Source: PNMQ01 sp964478775 (lineage in GTDB: Bacteria > Pseudomonadota > Alphaproteobacteria > Paracaedibacterales > CAIOTO01). Taken from it: 36,417 nt of DNA. Below, piece by piece: positions 1 to 8,033 of this stretch. The notes below the pieces were generated by a model, which was not told the origin of the DNA, did not search any database, and saw nothing but the letters and a program-made list of their open reading frames with translations. Positions within the stretch are counted from its first letter, which is position 1. Every line of letters starts with the position of its first letter. The stretch is taken from contig CAYZJC010000016.1 in NCBI GenBank assembly GCA_964478775.1, positions 1-36,417 of the forward strand, given 5' to 3'. The translations under genes were made by a program, and so were the position numbers.

Positions 1-581
1 GTCTTGTGGACATTGGTATTATTAGCGCTGCAGATGCAATTGCCTGGGGGCTGTCAGGCCCTATGCTACGCGCCAGTGGTGTGCCTTGGGATTTGCGAAA
101 AAGTCAACCTTATGAGATTTATGATACCCTCAATTTCCAAGTCCCTGTTGGTAGAAATGGAGACTGCTATGACCGCTATTTGGTGCGTATGGCAGAAATG
201 CGAGAAAGCTTAAAGTTGATTGAACAGTGCCTAAAAGATCTACCACAAGGCGCTATTTTGTCGGATGATCGTAAGATTGTCCCCCCTACACGCGAAGAAA
301 TGAAACATTCTATGGAAGCAATGATTCACCATTTCAAGCTGTACACTGAAGGTTTTCATGTGCCAAAGGGGGAAGTGTATACAGCCGTTGAAGCCCCAAA
401 GGGAGAATTTGGTGTATACCTTGTGGCTGACGGAACCAATAAACCTTATCGATGCAAAATAAGAACCCCTGGCTTTGCTTTTTTACAAACAACCGACTTT
501 CTATCGCGCGGGCATATGTTAGCAGATGCTGTAGCCATTATCGGGTCTATGGATATTGTTTTCGGTGAAATTGATAGATAG
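1..581 (+). CDS. nuoD: NADH-quinone oxidoreductase subunit D, C-terminal part (cut by window edge)
   Basis: Subunit D (49-kDa type) of respiratory complex I, a peripheral-arm subunit that helps form the quinone pocket at the inner membrane. The visible 193 codons, read from base 3, cover the end of the family: a GFSGPMLR-like segment (here WGLSGPMLRASG), the NGDCYDRYL motif, the APKGEFGVYL motif, and the usual ending with HMLADAVAIIGSMDIVFGEIDR-type residues and a stop at 579-581. The 5' part lies outside the window. In most alphaproteobacteria nuoE follows directly. Here the next 330 bases are non-coding and the next gene is on the other strand, so the nuo operon is interrupted after nuoD. 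The assignment is very secure. Confidence 0.97.
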   Translation, partial: LVDIGIISAADAIAWGLSGPMLRASGVPWDLRKSQPYEIYDTLNFQVPVGRNGDCYDRYLVRMAEMRESLKLIEQCLKDLPQGAILSDDRKIVPPTREEMKHSMEAMIHHFKLYTEGFHVPKGEVYTAVEAPKGEFGVYLVADGTNKPYRCKIRTPGFAFLQTTDFLSRGHMLADAVAIIGSMDIVFGEIDR

Positions 582-755
582 CTAATAATTCTCGCTGAGC
601 CGTAAAGCCTGATAGTTGAGCTATAGCTTAAGTCAATTTAATTTGGTTACAAAAATGACGAGAAAAGTGTACGTTTTGCTACACCAGTTCCGATAGGACG
701 CTTGAACCAAACGATAAATGAAAAGCGATAGCTTCAAGTGATGTTTATTGTAAAT
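582..755. other. Non-coding stretch downstream of nuoD
   Basis: No gene with family resemblance or a plausible ribosome site is seen here on either strand. No intrinsic terminator for nuoD is evident. Together with the remnant at 756-830 and the featureless DNA up to 910, it forms a 329-base gap that looks like decaying sequence. Confidence 0.6.
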
Positions 756-830
756 TTTCTATCGCGCAGGCACATGTTGGCAGACGCTGTGGCTATTGGC
801 GATACTTTAGCTGGACTTTCTGATAAATAG
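756..830 (+). pseudogene. Second, truncated copy of the nuoD 3' end
   Basis: Bases 756-797 align without gaps to 498-539 inside nuoD and translate as FLSRRHMLADAVAI against FLSRGHMLADAVAI. Six of 42 bases differ. All six are transitions, and five are silent third-position changes in the nuoD frame (His, Leu, Asp, Val, Ala). The sixth changes Gly to Arg. After this block the copy diverges and stops at 828-830. Upstream the same frame soon meets a stop (TAG at 729-731). The pattern of silent changes suggests the copy diverged while still coding and was later reduced to a tail. It is too short to encode a working subunit. Confidence 0.7.
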
Positions 831-910
831 CTTGTGGATTGTGTTGCAAAACCAATGCGTGTGATGATTCCTATCTTGACGCATGAAGAACTTGAACGCA
901 CCTTACGGCT

Positions 911-2434
911 TTATTTCCTATGGGGAAGAGGCTGTGAATCCGTGTTTGTTTGCTTAATGCTGTTTCCCTCAACATTGTGTATTTGGAAGGCTAAAAAGGG
1001 TTCTAACTTTTCCATGATATATCTATGGCCCCCATTTTTAATTTCATTGACAACGAGTCTTACAACATTGTAGCCAGCAGCTTGTAAAAGGCGCATCTTT
1101 AATTGTGTAATAGGGTTAAGCTTGCCATTAACATAGTGCGTCATGCCGTCTACCTCTATAATTAATTTGTGTGATGGCACATAAATATCAACGCAATCAA
1201 CCACGCAGTCAATGAATGCTTCATGCAAAATTGTCTCATGCTGCAGGATGCTTACTAAAAACTGCAACACAAGGTCTTGCATGACAGAATGTGTTCTATG
1301 GCCAGTAACCCACCTTTTCAACAATGCCATATGGTCATTCACAGTGATGTTAAGTGCACACCCTGAAAGCTTAAAATACGCCTTTACAATTAACAGCTTT
1401 CGGAAAACAAAGAGGTCTTCTTCTTGTAGAGCAAGCGCTGGCGCATTATAAAACAGGTGATTTACTTTTGCAGTTAACGCTGTGATATGGTGACTAGGTG
1501 TCTGCATCAAACAACAAGCATACATATAACAAATAATGTCGTGTGGGTGAATGTGGTGTAAATGATTTTCAATTTGCTGATGCCACTTGTTCTGCCATTG
1601 TTCACACAAAGGAATATCATTGTAGATGAGTGAAAATATGGTGCGAATTGTGTAATGATGGTCGTGCGATTCCAAATGTTCCAAACTCGCTTTGAGCCAT
1701 TTTTTGGAATAATATTCATTTTGATTAAAGTAAGACATGTTGAAAATATCACTTAATTCAAACATGTCTCGCGCACCAATCACACTTAAAATAATATTAA
1801 ATTGAGATAGCCAATCATTTAGCCAATTCATATTTGGCTCTATCCCAAGCCTTGCTAAATTCACAAGCAGACGCGCTGCAATAATGGGGTCCATCATTTC
1901 GAGGTGAATCTGGCTATAGGTTAACCATTTTTCAAGCCATTCTTGTGGTGGGTCGTAATTGATTAAAGCAAGCGCATGGATAGATTCTAAAAAATCTAGT
2001 TCTGTAAAATCTTGAATGCATTTAATTGTGGCATCAGTCCATTCATTCATCCAGTCTTGTGGGGGGAAGATATTAATATGCGCCAGAGCGTTTAAAAAAT
2101 TACAAAACTCACGGCTTCTAAAGTAAGAAAAATGTTGTCGTGAGTTAATTAATAAAAGTGCTTCAAATTCGGGATAATCGTGCAAGTAATTTTGAATGGT
2201 GTGTTTGTATAAAGTATGCGTATTTGAAAGCCTACTGAGCATGCTTGCAAGCCTACCATAGCCAACATTGACAAATCTGTCTTCTTCACTTAAGAGGGTT
2301 GTGGCATCATTAAGCCAGTAAATAAGGTGTTGCAGGTCCTTTGGTGTTGGGGCGCCATCTAAATGAGATAAATGCGCAACCCTTTCAAAGAATTGGCTAA
2401 CTTGGTTGATTGATTCTATATGATAATGATTCAT
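911..2434 (-). CDS. OPR-repeat protein with C-terminal RAP domain (putative RNA-binding factor)
   Basis: A 507-aa protein with no signal peptide or membrane segment, so probably cytoplasmic or exported by a non-Sec route. The middle carries a helical repeat with an exact period of 38 residues: W132, W170, W208, W246 and W284 are each 38 apart, and so are W128, W166, W204, Y242 and W280. The core reads PPQ[DE]W[LM]xxW, followed by a second helix such as LNALAHI, IHALALI or LVNLARL, also 38 apart (near 113, 151, 189, 227, 265). This matches octotricopeptide (OPR) repeats. Residues about 412-478 resemble a RAP domain, with LIIEVDGMTH (E427, D429, H433) and LKMRLLQAAGYNVVRL. OPR-RAP proteins act on organellar RNAs in algae; function here is inferred only. 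The start has no visible Shine-Dalgarno sequence. The gene stands alone, convergent with nuoD. Confidence 0.8.
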   Translation of the reverse strand: MNHYHIESINQVSQFFERVAHLSHLDGAPTPKDLQHLIYWLNDATTLLSEEDRFVNVGYGRLASMLSRLSNTHTLYKHTIQNYLHDYPEFEALLLINSRQHFSYFRSREFCNFLNALAHINIFPPQDWMNEWTDATIKCIQDFTELDFLESIHALALINYDPPQEWLEKWLTYSQIHLEMMDPIIAARLLVNLARLGIEPNMNWLNDWLSQFNIILSVIGARDMFELSDIFNMSYFNQNEYYSKKWLKASLEHLESHDHHYTIRTIFSLIYNDIPLCEQWQNKWHQQIENHLHHIHPHDIICYMYACCLMQTPSHHITALTAKVNHLFYNAPALALQEEDLFVFRKLLIVKAYFKLSGCALNITVNDHMALLKRWVTGHRTHSVMQDLVLQFLVSILQHETILHEAFIDCVVDCVDIYVPSHKLIIEVDGMTHYVNGKLNPITQLKMRLLQAAGYNVVRLVVNEIKNGGHRYIMEKLEPFLAFQIHNVEGNSIKQTNTDSQPLPHRK

Positions 2435-2666
2435 AATTTTATTAATAATTAATTTCTATGTTGATAATCTTACCAATAATGTATTAATAAATTATTAACA
2501 GTCATGTATAAAATATTAAAAAAAACAACAGGCAATATCTTTACCTGGTTTGTACACAAACACAATTTATATCAATTTGCTGCGGTCATCCAAATGCACA
2601 GGCGCAAAATTCAATATATTAAACACAAATAAAGAGGATGTGATTATTTGAAGACGTAGTCATTTA

Positions 2667-3722
2667 TTAAGAAACAATTTTCTGTTCACTTGAATGCCCA
2701 GCAGATTGGGTTTGTAATAACTTCAAACGTTCTTCCACATGTTCTATAAAATTACTTTGTGCCATCTTAATGGCAACTTCCACGGCTTTAGAAAAAGCAA
2801 AGGCATCTGCGCCACCGTGGCTTTTTACAGCAATATGACGCAGGCCTAAAAATACAGCGCCATTATACAGACGGGCATCGCTTACAGCTTGTATACGATC
2901 AAACGCAGGCTTGGCTATCAAGTAACCAAGCTTTCCGCGCCAACAGGCTGACATGCTTTTTTTAAGGAGGTCACGCACAAATCGTGTTGTGCCTTCAATC
3001 GCTTTTAACGCTATGTTTCCAGAAAAACCATCAGTGACAACAAGGTCAGTCGTTCCTGCCATGATATCGTCACCTTCGACGAAACCATAAAAGTTAATGT
3101 CTGGAAAACTTTTTATAGCTTGATAGGCTTCTTGAACAACTGCATGCCCCTTTAATTCTTCTGAGCCCACATTTAAAAGACCTACAGTAGGCTTTTTAAG
3201 ATTTAAAATAGATGCAGCAAAAGCTTCACCCATAATGGCAAACTGCACTAAGTTTAAAGCAGAACATTCAACATTAGCCCCTAAGTCAAGAACAATTGTT
3301 CTGCCGTGTCGGTGAGTTGTCGGCATAACAGCCGGGATAGCCGGTCTATTGATGCCCTCAAGGGTCTTCATAATCACTTTAGATAAAGCCATGTATGCCC
3401 CTGTGTTGCCAGCAGAAACAACAGCATTTGCTTTTCCTGTGCATACAGAATCAATCGCCATGCCCAGGTTAGACTTTCTCCCCCCCCTGACAGCGCTTGC
3501 AGGCTTTGTTTCGTTGGTGACGATAAGGTCAGCATGAATAACTTCAGCGTGCTTTGCAACCGCAGGGTATGAAGCCAGGTGCGCATCAATCGTAGGCTTA
3601 TCGCCATATAATCGAAACGTAATATCTTGTGTAGTGCGTTGCAATACTAAATCAAGACCTGGGATAACCATCGCAGGTCCTAGATCTCCACCCATTGCAT
3701 CAATTGCTAAAGTGATTGTCAT
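2667..3722 (-). CDS. plsX: Phosphate acyltransferase PlsX
   Basis: Makes acyl-phosphate from acyl-ACP, the first step of the PlsX/PlsY route to lysophosphatidic acid. It is a cytosolic or peripheral membrane enzyme. The 351-aa product starts TLAIDAMGGDLGP, the family hallmark, and has GGRKSNLGMAID, SAGNTGAYMA and VVTDGFSGNIALKA motifs at the usual places. The length is typical. It follows rpmF by 25 bases on the same strand, the common rpmF-plsX pairing, but the usual next gene fabH is absent; 232 bases of AT-rich DNA follow instead. Its partner PlsY is encoded at 32901-33596. No strong ribosome site precedes the ATG, so translation may depend on rpmF. Confidence 0.96.
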   Translation of the reverse strand: MTITLAIDAMGGDLGPAMVIPGLDLVLQRTTQDITFRLYGDKPTIDAHLASYPAVAKHAEVIHADLIVTNETKPASAVRGGRKSNLGMAIDSVCTGKANAVVSAGNTGAYMALSKVIMKTLEGINRPAIPAVMPTTHRHGRTIVLDLGANVECSALNLVQFAIMGEAFAASILNLKKPTVGLLNVGSEELKGHAVVQEAYQAIKSFPDINFYGFVEGDDIMAGTTDLVVTDGFSGNIALKAIEGTTRFVRDLLKKSMSACWRGKLGYLIAKPAFDRIQAVSDARLYNGAVFLGLRHIAVKSHGGADAFAFSKAVEVAIKMAQSNFIEHVEERLKLLQTQSAGHSSEQKIVS

Positions 3723-3747
3723 AATGAATTATTGATTAAAATAAAAA

Positions 3748-3939
3748 TTATTCAGCAGAAACATTTTTTGTTTTAAACACTTGGCGTCCATTGTAATGAC
3801 CGCAGCTTTGGCACACATGGTGTGGCAACTTGCGTGAACCACAATTTGGGCACTCTGTCGTGTTGATTGGCGCTAAATGGTGATGTGAACGGCGCATACC
3901 GCGACGTGACGTAGATGTTTTTTTCTTTGGAACTGCCAT
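3748..3939 (-). CDS. rpmF: 50S ribosomal protein L32
   Basis: A 63-aa large-subunit ribosomal protein. It begins AVPKKKTSTSRRGMRRSHH, as the family does, and carries a four-cysteine zinc-ribbon arrangement (CPNC at 31-34 and CQSC at 44-47). A GAGG ribosome site lies five bases before the ATG on the minus strand. It leads the rpmF-plsX pair. The length is normal for alphaproteobacteria, and the identification is secure. Confidence 0.97.
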   Translation of the reverse strand: MAVPKKKTSTSRRGMRRSHHHLAPINTTECPNCGSRKLPHHVCQSCGHYNGRQVFKTKNVSAE

Positions 3940-3982
3940 TGAAACCTCGTTTGATAATACTATTACGAATTTGAAATTCTTA

Positions 3983-3996
3983 TGAACAAATGTTCA
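3983..3996. promoter_or_regulatory. Perfect palindromic site upstream of rpmF-plsX
   Basis: TGAACA-aa-TGTTCA, six-base arms and a two-base centre, 44 bases upstream of rpmF. The shape GAAC-N4-GTTC resembles the LexA box of Gram-positive bacteria; the alphaproteobacterial box is instead GTTC-N7-GTTC. It could be an operator for rpmF-plsX or chance in AT-rich DNA. No regulator is assigned. Confidence 0.25.
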
Positions 3997-4138
3997 TTGA
4001 ATTGGATTATGCCAAACCTACACTAAAAGAGCAAGTGTTAACTTAACTTTGATCTTGCATTTCTTGCTATTTGCCAACTTAACTTTTAAGGATGTGAACA
4101 GCAAGTATACAAGCTGGCTAACTGCCTACACAATATAG

Positions 4139-4279
4139 GGCACCTCTAATACCCAATTTTAAAGGTCACCTACGGCGTCAACTTCGTCCTCAAATCCATA
4201 CCTATTTCTATATATATTGAGGTTCTTCTATCGAGACCCTCTGGCATTCGCCACATGAGAAAAAGTTTTTAGAGGTGCC
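4139..4279. mobile_element. Short inverted-repeat element (MITE-like or IS remnant)
   Basis: A 141-bp segment bounded by perfect 11-bp inverted repeats, GGCACCTCTAA at 4139-4149 and TTAGAGGTGCC at 4269-4279. It has no coding capacity. The interior is richer in G+C than the flanks and includes a segment (about 4163-4195) unlike the surrounding AT-rich DNA. This is the layout of a miniature transposable element or a solo IS remnant. I see no convincing target-site duplication (flanks ATAG and TTGC). It sits 25 bases upstream of the icd promoter. Confidence 0.5.
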
Positions 4280-4303
4280 TTGCAAAAGATTTGCTAGATT
4301 TTT

Positions 4304-4332
4304 TTGTCAGTTTTTCGTTACACTTATATATA
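4304..4332 (+). promoter_or_regulatory. Putative sigma-70 promoter of icd
   Basis: TTGTCA (4304-4309), a 17-base spacer, and TATATA (4327-4332), about 30 bases before the icd ATG. A ribosome site AAGGA follows at about 4352-4356. The match to the consensus is good and the position is right. Confidence 0.55.
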
Positions 4333-4364
4333 TAGTTTTTAATTAAAATATTAAGGAATTCGTA

Positions 4365-5804
4365 ATGGCGCATACAATTACACTTATCCCCGGTGACGGA
4401 GTTGGTCCAGAAGTTACAGCTGCAACAAGAAAAATTATTGATGCAACAGGCCTGCAGGTGAATTGGGAGGTATGTGAAGCTGGTGCAGAAGTCTTTAAAA
4501 AAGGGCTTAGCACAGGTGTCCCAAAAGAAACGATCGATTCTATTATTCAAAATCGTGTTGCCTTAAAAGGGCCATTATCTACCCCTGTTGGCTTTGGAGA
4601 AAAAAGTGCGAATGTCACCTTGCGTAAACTGTTTGAAGCCTATGGTAACATTAGGCCTATTCGTGAAATACCAGGCATTATCACCCCATACACAGGCCGC
4701 AACATTGACTTTGTGATTGTGCGCGAAAACTTGGAAGACCTTTATGCGGGTATTGAATATATGCAAACCCCGGGGGTTAGCGAATGTTTGAAAATCATTT
4801 CCCGTAAAGGGAGTGAAAAAGTCATTCGCCTTGCTTTTGAACTGGCTAGAAGTGAGGGGCGAAAATCTGTTCATTGTGCGACCAAAGCAAACATCATGAA
4901 ATTATCTGAAGGCATGTTTAAACGCACCTTTGAAGATGTTGCTAAAGACTACCCTGATATCAGACCGGAACATGTCATTATTGATAACGCAGCTCACCAA
5001 TTGGTTAAAAAACCAGAACAATTTGAAGTCATTGTGACAACCAACATGAACGGTGATATTTTAAGTGATTTAAGTTCTGCCTTAATTGGTGGTCTTGGTT
5101 TTGCGCCGGGTGCAAACATTGGTGATGACTACGCTATTTTCGAAGCTGTACATGGAACTGCACCTAAGTATGCAGGGCAAAACAATATCAACCCAACGGC
5201 TGTGTTGATGTCAGGCATCATGATGCTGCGCTACTTAAAAGAATTTGAAAAGGCAGACATCATTGAACAAGCCCTTTATACAACCTTAGCTGTAGATGGC
5301 TTGCAAACCCGTGACACAAAGCCTAATGATGCAACATCAACATCTGACTTTGCTAATGCAATTATTAAAAACTTCGGCAAGACTTATGATGAAGCAACCA
5401 AGAGAAGCTACAAAGCCATTGACTTACCAAAAGTTTCTAAAGAACCTGATTTTGTAAAAGCAACATCCCGTTCACTTGCTGGGATTGATATATTTATTGA
5501 AACAGCATTAGAGCCAAACATGGTAGGAAATAAATTAACTGAAATCACAACTTCCTCAAAGTTTTCTCTTAAAATGCTCTCAAGCAGAGGAGTCAAGCTT
5601 TACCCAGGTGCTGCAGGTGCAGCATTTGACGGCGTCGACATGATGACCGCAAGATTGAGCTGTAATGACCCATCAACGGTCACAGATCAAGATATTTTAG
5701 ATGTATTAGCCCTTATAAGCCAAGATTTTAAATGGGCACATGTTGAAAAACTTCAAGTTTTTGACGGTGTTTTAGGGTACACCAAAGCACACGGTGAAGA
5801 TTAA
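4365..5804 (+). CDS. icd: NADP-dependent isocitrate dehydrogenase
   Basis: Oxidises isocitrate to 2-oxoglutarate with CO2 release in the TCA cycle; cytosolic. The 479-aa length with a C-terminal extension matches the long IDH form seen in Rickettsiales and Thermus, not the roughly 416-aa E. coli form. Visible residues are the start LIPGDGVGPE, the substrate segment EKSANVTLRK (S81, N83, R87), ENLEDLYAGIEY (Y127), KANIMK (K174), and metal-binding NMNGDILSD (D231, D235). GTAPKYAGQ has K268-Y269, the pair that in E. coli contacts the 2'-phosphate of NADP, which supports NADP over NAD. The region after about 340 is the family's C-terminal domain. It is followed 60 bases later by fumC, probably co-transcribed. 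Confidence 0.95.
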   Translation: MAHTITLIPGDGVGPEVTAATRKIIDATGLQVNWEVCEAGAEVFKKGLSTGVPKETIDSIIQNRVALKGPLSTPVGFGEKSANVTLRKLFEAYGNIRPIREIPGIITPYTGRNIDFVIVRENLEDLYAGIEYMQTPGVSECLKIISRKGSEKVIRLAFELARSEGRKSVHCATKANIMKLSEGMFKRTFEDVAKDYPDIRPEHVIIDNAAHQLVKKPEQFEVIVTTNMNGDILSDLSSALIGGLGFAPGANIGDDYAIFEAVHGTAPKYAGQNNINPTAVLMSGIMMLRYLKEFEKADIIEQALYTTLAVDGLQTRDTKPNDATSTSDFANAIIKNFGKTYDEATKRSYKAIDLPKVSKEPDFVKATSRSLAGIDIFIETALEPNMVGNKLTEITTSSKFSLKMLSSRGVKLYPGAAGAAFDGVDMMTARLSCNDPSTVTDQDILDVLALISQDFKWAHVEKLQVFDGVLGYTKAHGED

Positions 5805-5864
5805 TTTGAAGATGCACCAACACTATCAATATCACTCATTAGCTTGCATGAGTAGGAGCTTATA

Positions 5865-7289
5865 ATGACCAAACCTTCTTTTAGAATTGAACATGATACA
5901 ATGGGAGATATTGATGTGGAGGCATCAAAATATTGGGGTGCGCAAACAGAAAGGTCACGTCGCAATTTTAAAATTGGCGGTGAAAAAATGCCGATGGAGC
6001 TTATTCACGCCTTTGCACATTTAAAATGGGTAGCAGCAGATGTTAATTCTCATTTGGGGAATTTAAAATCACAAATTGCAAATGCAATTAAGTTTGGTGC
6101 AGATCGCATTTTAGAAGATGGCCTGGATGAACATTTTCCGCTTGTGGTTTGGCAGACAGGTTCGGGAACTCAAACCAATATGAATGTGAATGAAGTCATT
6201 GCACACATTGGCAATATCTATTTTGAAAAGCAAAAAAAGCATGATTCTGCTATTTCCAACAGAACGATTCACCCCAATGACCATGTTAACAGAAGCCAGT
6301 CTTCTAATGACAGCTTTCCAACAGCGATGCACATAGCAACTGCGCTTGCGGTCCATAAAAGTTTATTGCCTGCACTTGACACTTTACACAATGCCTTAAA
6401 AGAAAAAGCAAATGACTTTCATGACATTTTAAAGATTGCGAGAACCCATTTGCAAGATGCAACCCCGATGACGTTGGGCCAAGAATTTAGCGGATACGCC
6501 AAGCAGATTCAATTTGCAATTGAAAGAATTCAAAATGTACTGCCACGTGTTTATCAATTAGCACAAGGGGGGACTGCCGTTGGAACAGGTCTTAACTGCC
6601 CAGCAGGCTTTGCAAAACGTTTTGCAAAAGTGCTATCTAACAGGCTTAAAATCCCCTTCACGAGTACTGATAACTTTTTTGAAGCCCTTGCGACCCACGA
6701 TACCCTTGTAGAATTTTCTGGTGTGCTCAATGTGTTGGCTGTCAGTTTGATGAAAATTGCCAATGATATCCGTCTGCTTGGTTCAGGGCCACGTTGCGGC
6801 CTTAATGAACTAAATTTACCCGAAAATGAACCTGGGTCATCTATTATGCCTGGTAAGGTTAACCCCACTCAAGCAGAGGCCATGACAATGGTCTGTGCAC
6901 AGGTTATGGGAAACCATACAACCGTTACGATAGCGGGTTCCCAAGGGCACTTTGAACTCAATGTTTTTAAGCCTGTCATTATTTTAAATGTATTGCAGTC
7001 TATTCGGTTACTTTCAGATGCGATGAATAGTTTCACAACGAACTGTCTATCAGGTATCACGGTAAATGTCACACGCCTTACACTTAATGTAGATAGATCA
7101 TTGATGTTAGTTACCGCCCTTAATACCATTGTAGGGTATGAAAATGCAGCAAAAATTGCTAAGTGTGCAATGACAGAAGATATTTCATTGAAACGCGCAG
7201 CTGTAAAGCTAGGTATATTAAGCGCTGAAGCCTTTGATGCGGCAGTGGTTCCACATCAAATGATTGGTAATGATAAAAGCCCTGCATAA
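5865..7289 (+). CDS. fumC: Fumarate hydratase, class II
   Basis: Iron-independent fumarase that converts fumarate to malate in the TCA cycle; a cytosolic homotetramer. The 474-aa product has normal length. The fumarase/aspartase signature GSSIMPGKVNP is present, as are TGSGTQTNMNVNEV, NDHVNRSQSSNDSFPTAMH and ARTHLQDATPMTLGQEFSGY (the His region of the active site). The start is supported by TAGGAGC about seven bases upstream. It lies downstream of icd on the same strand and converges with the ABC importer operon, with only 14 bases between the stop codons and no clear terminator. Confidence 0.97.
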   Translation: MTKPSFRIEHDTMGDIDVEASKYWGAQTERSRRNFKIGGEKMPMELIHAFAHLKWVAADVNSHLGNLKSQIANAIKFGADRILEDGLDEHFPLVVWQTGSGTQTNMNVNEVIAHIGNIYFEKQKKHDSAISNRTIHPNDHVNRSQSSNDSFPTAMHIATALAVHKSLLPALDTLHNALKEKANDFHDILKIARTHLQDATPMTLGQEFSGYAKQIQFAIERIQNVLPRVYQLAQGGTAVGTGLNCPAGFAKRFAKVLSNRLKIPFTSTDNFFEALATHDTLVEFSGVLNVLAVSLMKIANDIRLLGSGPRCGLNELNLPENEPGSSIMPGKVNPTQAEAMTMVCAQVMGNHTTVTIAGSQGHFELNVFKPVIILNVLQSIRLLSDAMNSFTTNCLSGITVNVTRLTLNVDRSLMLVTALNTIVGYENAAKIAKCAMTEDISLKRAAVKLGILSAEAFDAAVVPHQMIGNDKSPA

Positions 7290-7303
7290 GTTATGAGGCT
7301 TGC

Positions 7304-8033
7304 TTATTGGCAAAGCTGCCTTAAATCATTCAACGTCAGTTTAGCTTTGTCATCTGCTGATATTTGCCTTAAGATAGCACCCTCTTTTAACACAATTAAA
7401 CGACTACCATAGTTTAAGGCATGTTGCAGATTATGTGTAATCATAATTGCGGTAAGGTTGTCTTGTGTAATAAACTGCGCAGCTAGTTTCATAACGGTTT
7501 CAGATGCTTTAGNNNNNNNNNNATAAAATTTGCGATGATGTTAACATTGCCATCACTAAGGCAAGGCCTTGACGTTGTCGACCTGAAAGCGACCCAACAT
7601 AGTCATTTAAAGGATTTTCAAGGTTCATACCCAACGGGGTAAGTGCTGCTTTAAAAAGTGTTGCACGTGCCTTTGTGTTATGCAAACCAAGCTTGCGCTT
7701 TTGACCGCGCAATAGGGCGAAGCTTAAGTTTTCCTCCAGGGTCATATTTTCCATTGTACCCACTTTTGGGTCTTGCATCACATGCGCAATAAGGCTTGAC
7801 CTTTCATGATGCTTGCGCAAAGTGACATCCGTTTGGTCAATATAAATCTTACCTTCATCAACGGGTAAATGCCCACTAATGATATTCATTAAGGTAGATT
7901 TACCAGCGCCATTACCGCCAACCACAACAACAAATTCACTTTTGTTGATGTCAAGGTTAAAGTCTTGGAACAATTTGCGCTCAAGCGGGGTGTTTGCCCC
8001 AAGGGTAAGCTTTATCTTTTGAAGGCTTAACAT
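7304..8033 (-). CDS. ABC transporter ATP-binding protein (TrpX-type importer), interrupted by an assembly gap
   Basis: Cytoplasmic ATPase of the importer encoded with the next two genes. Walker A is GGNGAGKST near residue 40, the Q-loop is VMQDPKVGTMENMTLEENL, the signature is SLSGRQRQGLAL, and the switch His is in MITHNLQHAL. The Walker B and D-loop region falls exactly in the N run at 7513-7522. Reading stops at ...SSQIL and resumes at KASETVMK. Related proteins have about 11 residues (LLDEHTAALDP-like) between these points, i.e. 30 hidden bases. With 30, the total is 750 bases (249 aa) in frame; with 10 it is out of frame. So this is one intact gene, not two. The start overlaps the permease gene by seven bases and has an AAGGGGGC ribosome site. 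Confidence 0.88.
7513..7522. other. Assembly gap (10 N) hiding the Walker B motif
   Basis: Ten N placed inside the ATPase gene. The flanking frames join only if the hidden length is a multiple of three. Family comparison predicts about 30 bases, so the run is a placeholder of arbitrary size. Confidence 0.9.

Noticed and set aside
834..1073. A 79-codon plus-strand open frame after the nuoD remnant
   Set aside because: Most of it is antisense to the RAP end of the OPR gene; it has no ribosome site and no similarity to nuoE.
911..2434. Reading the helical repeats as TPR or PPR
   Set aside because: The period is exactly 38 residues, not 34 or 35, and the PPxxWLxxW core with a terminal RAP domain fits OPR.
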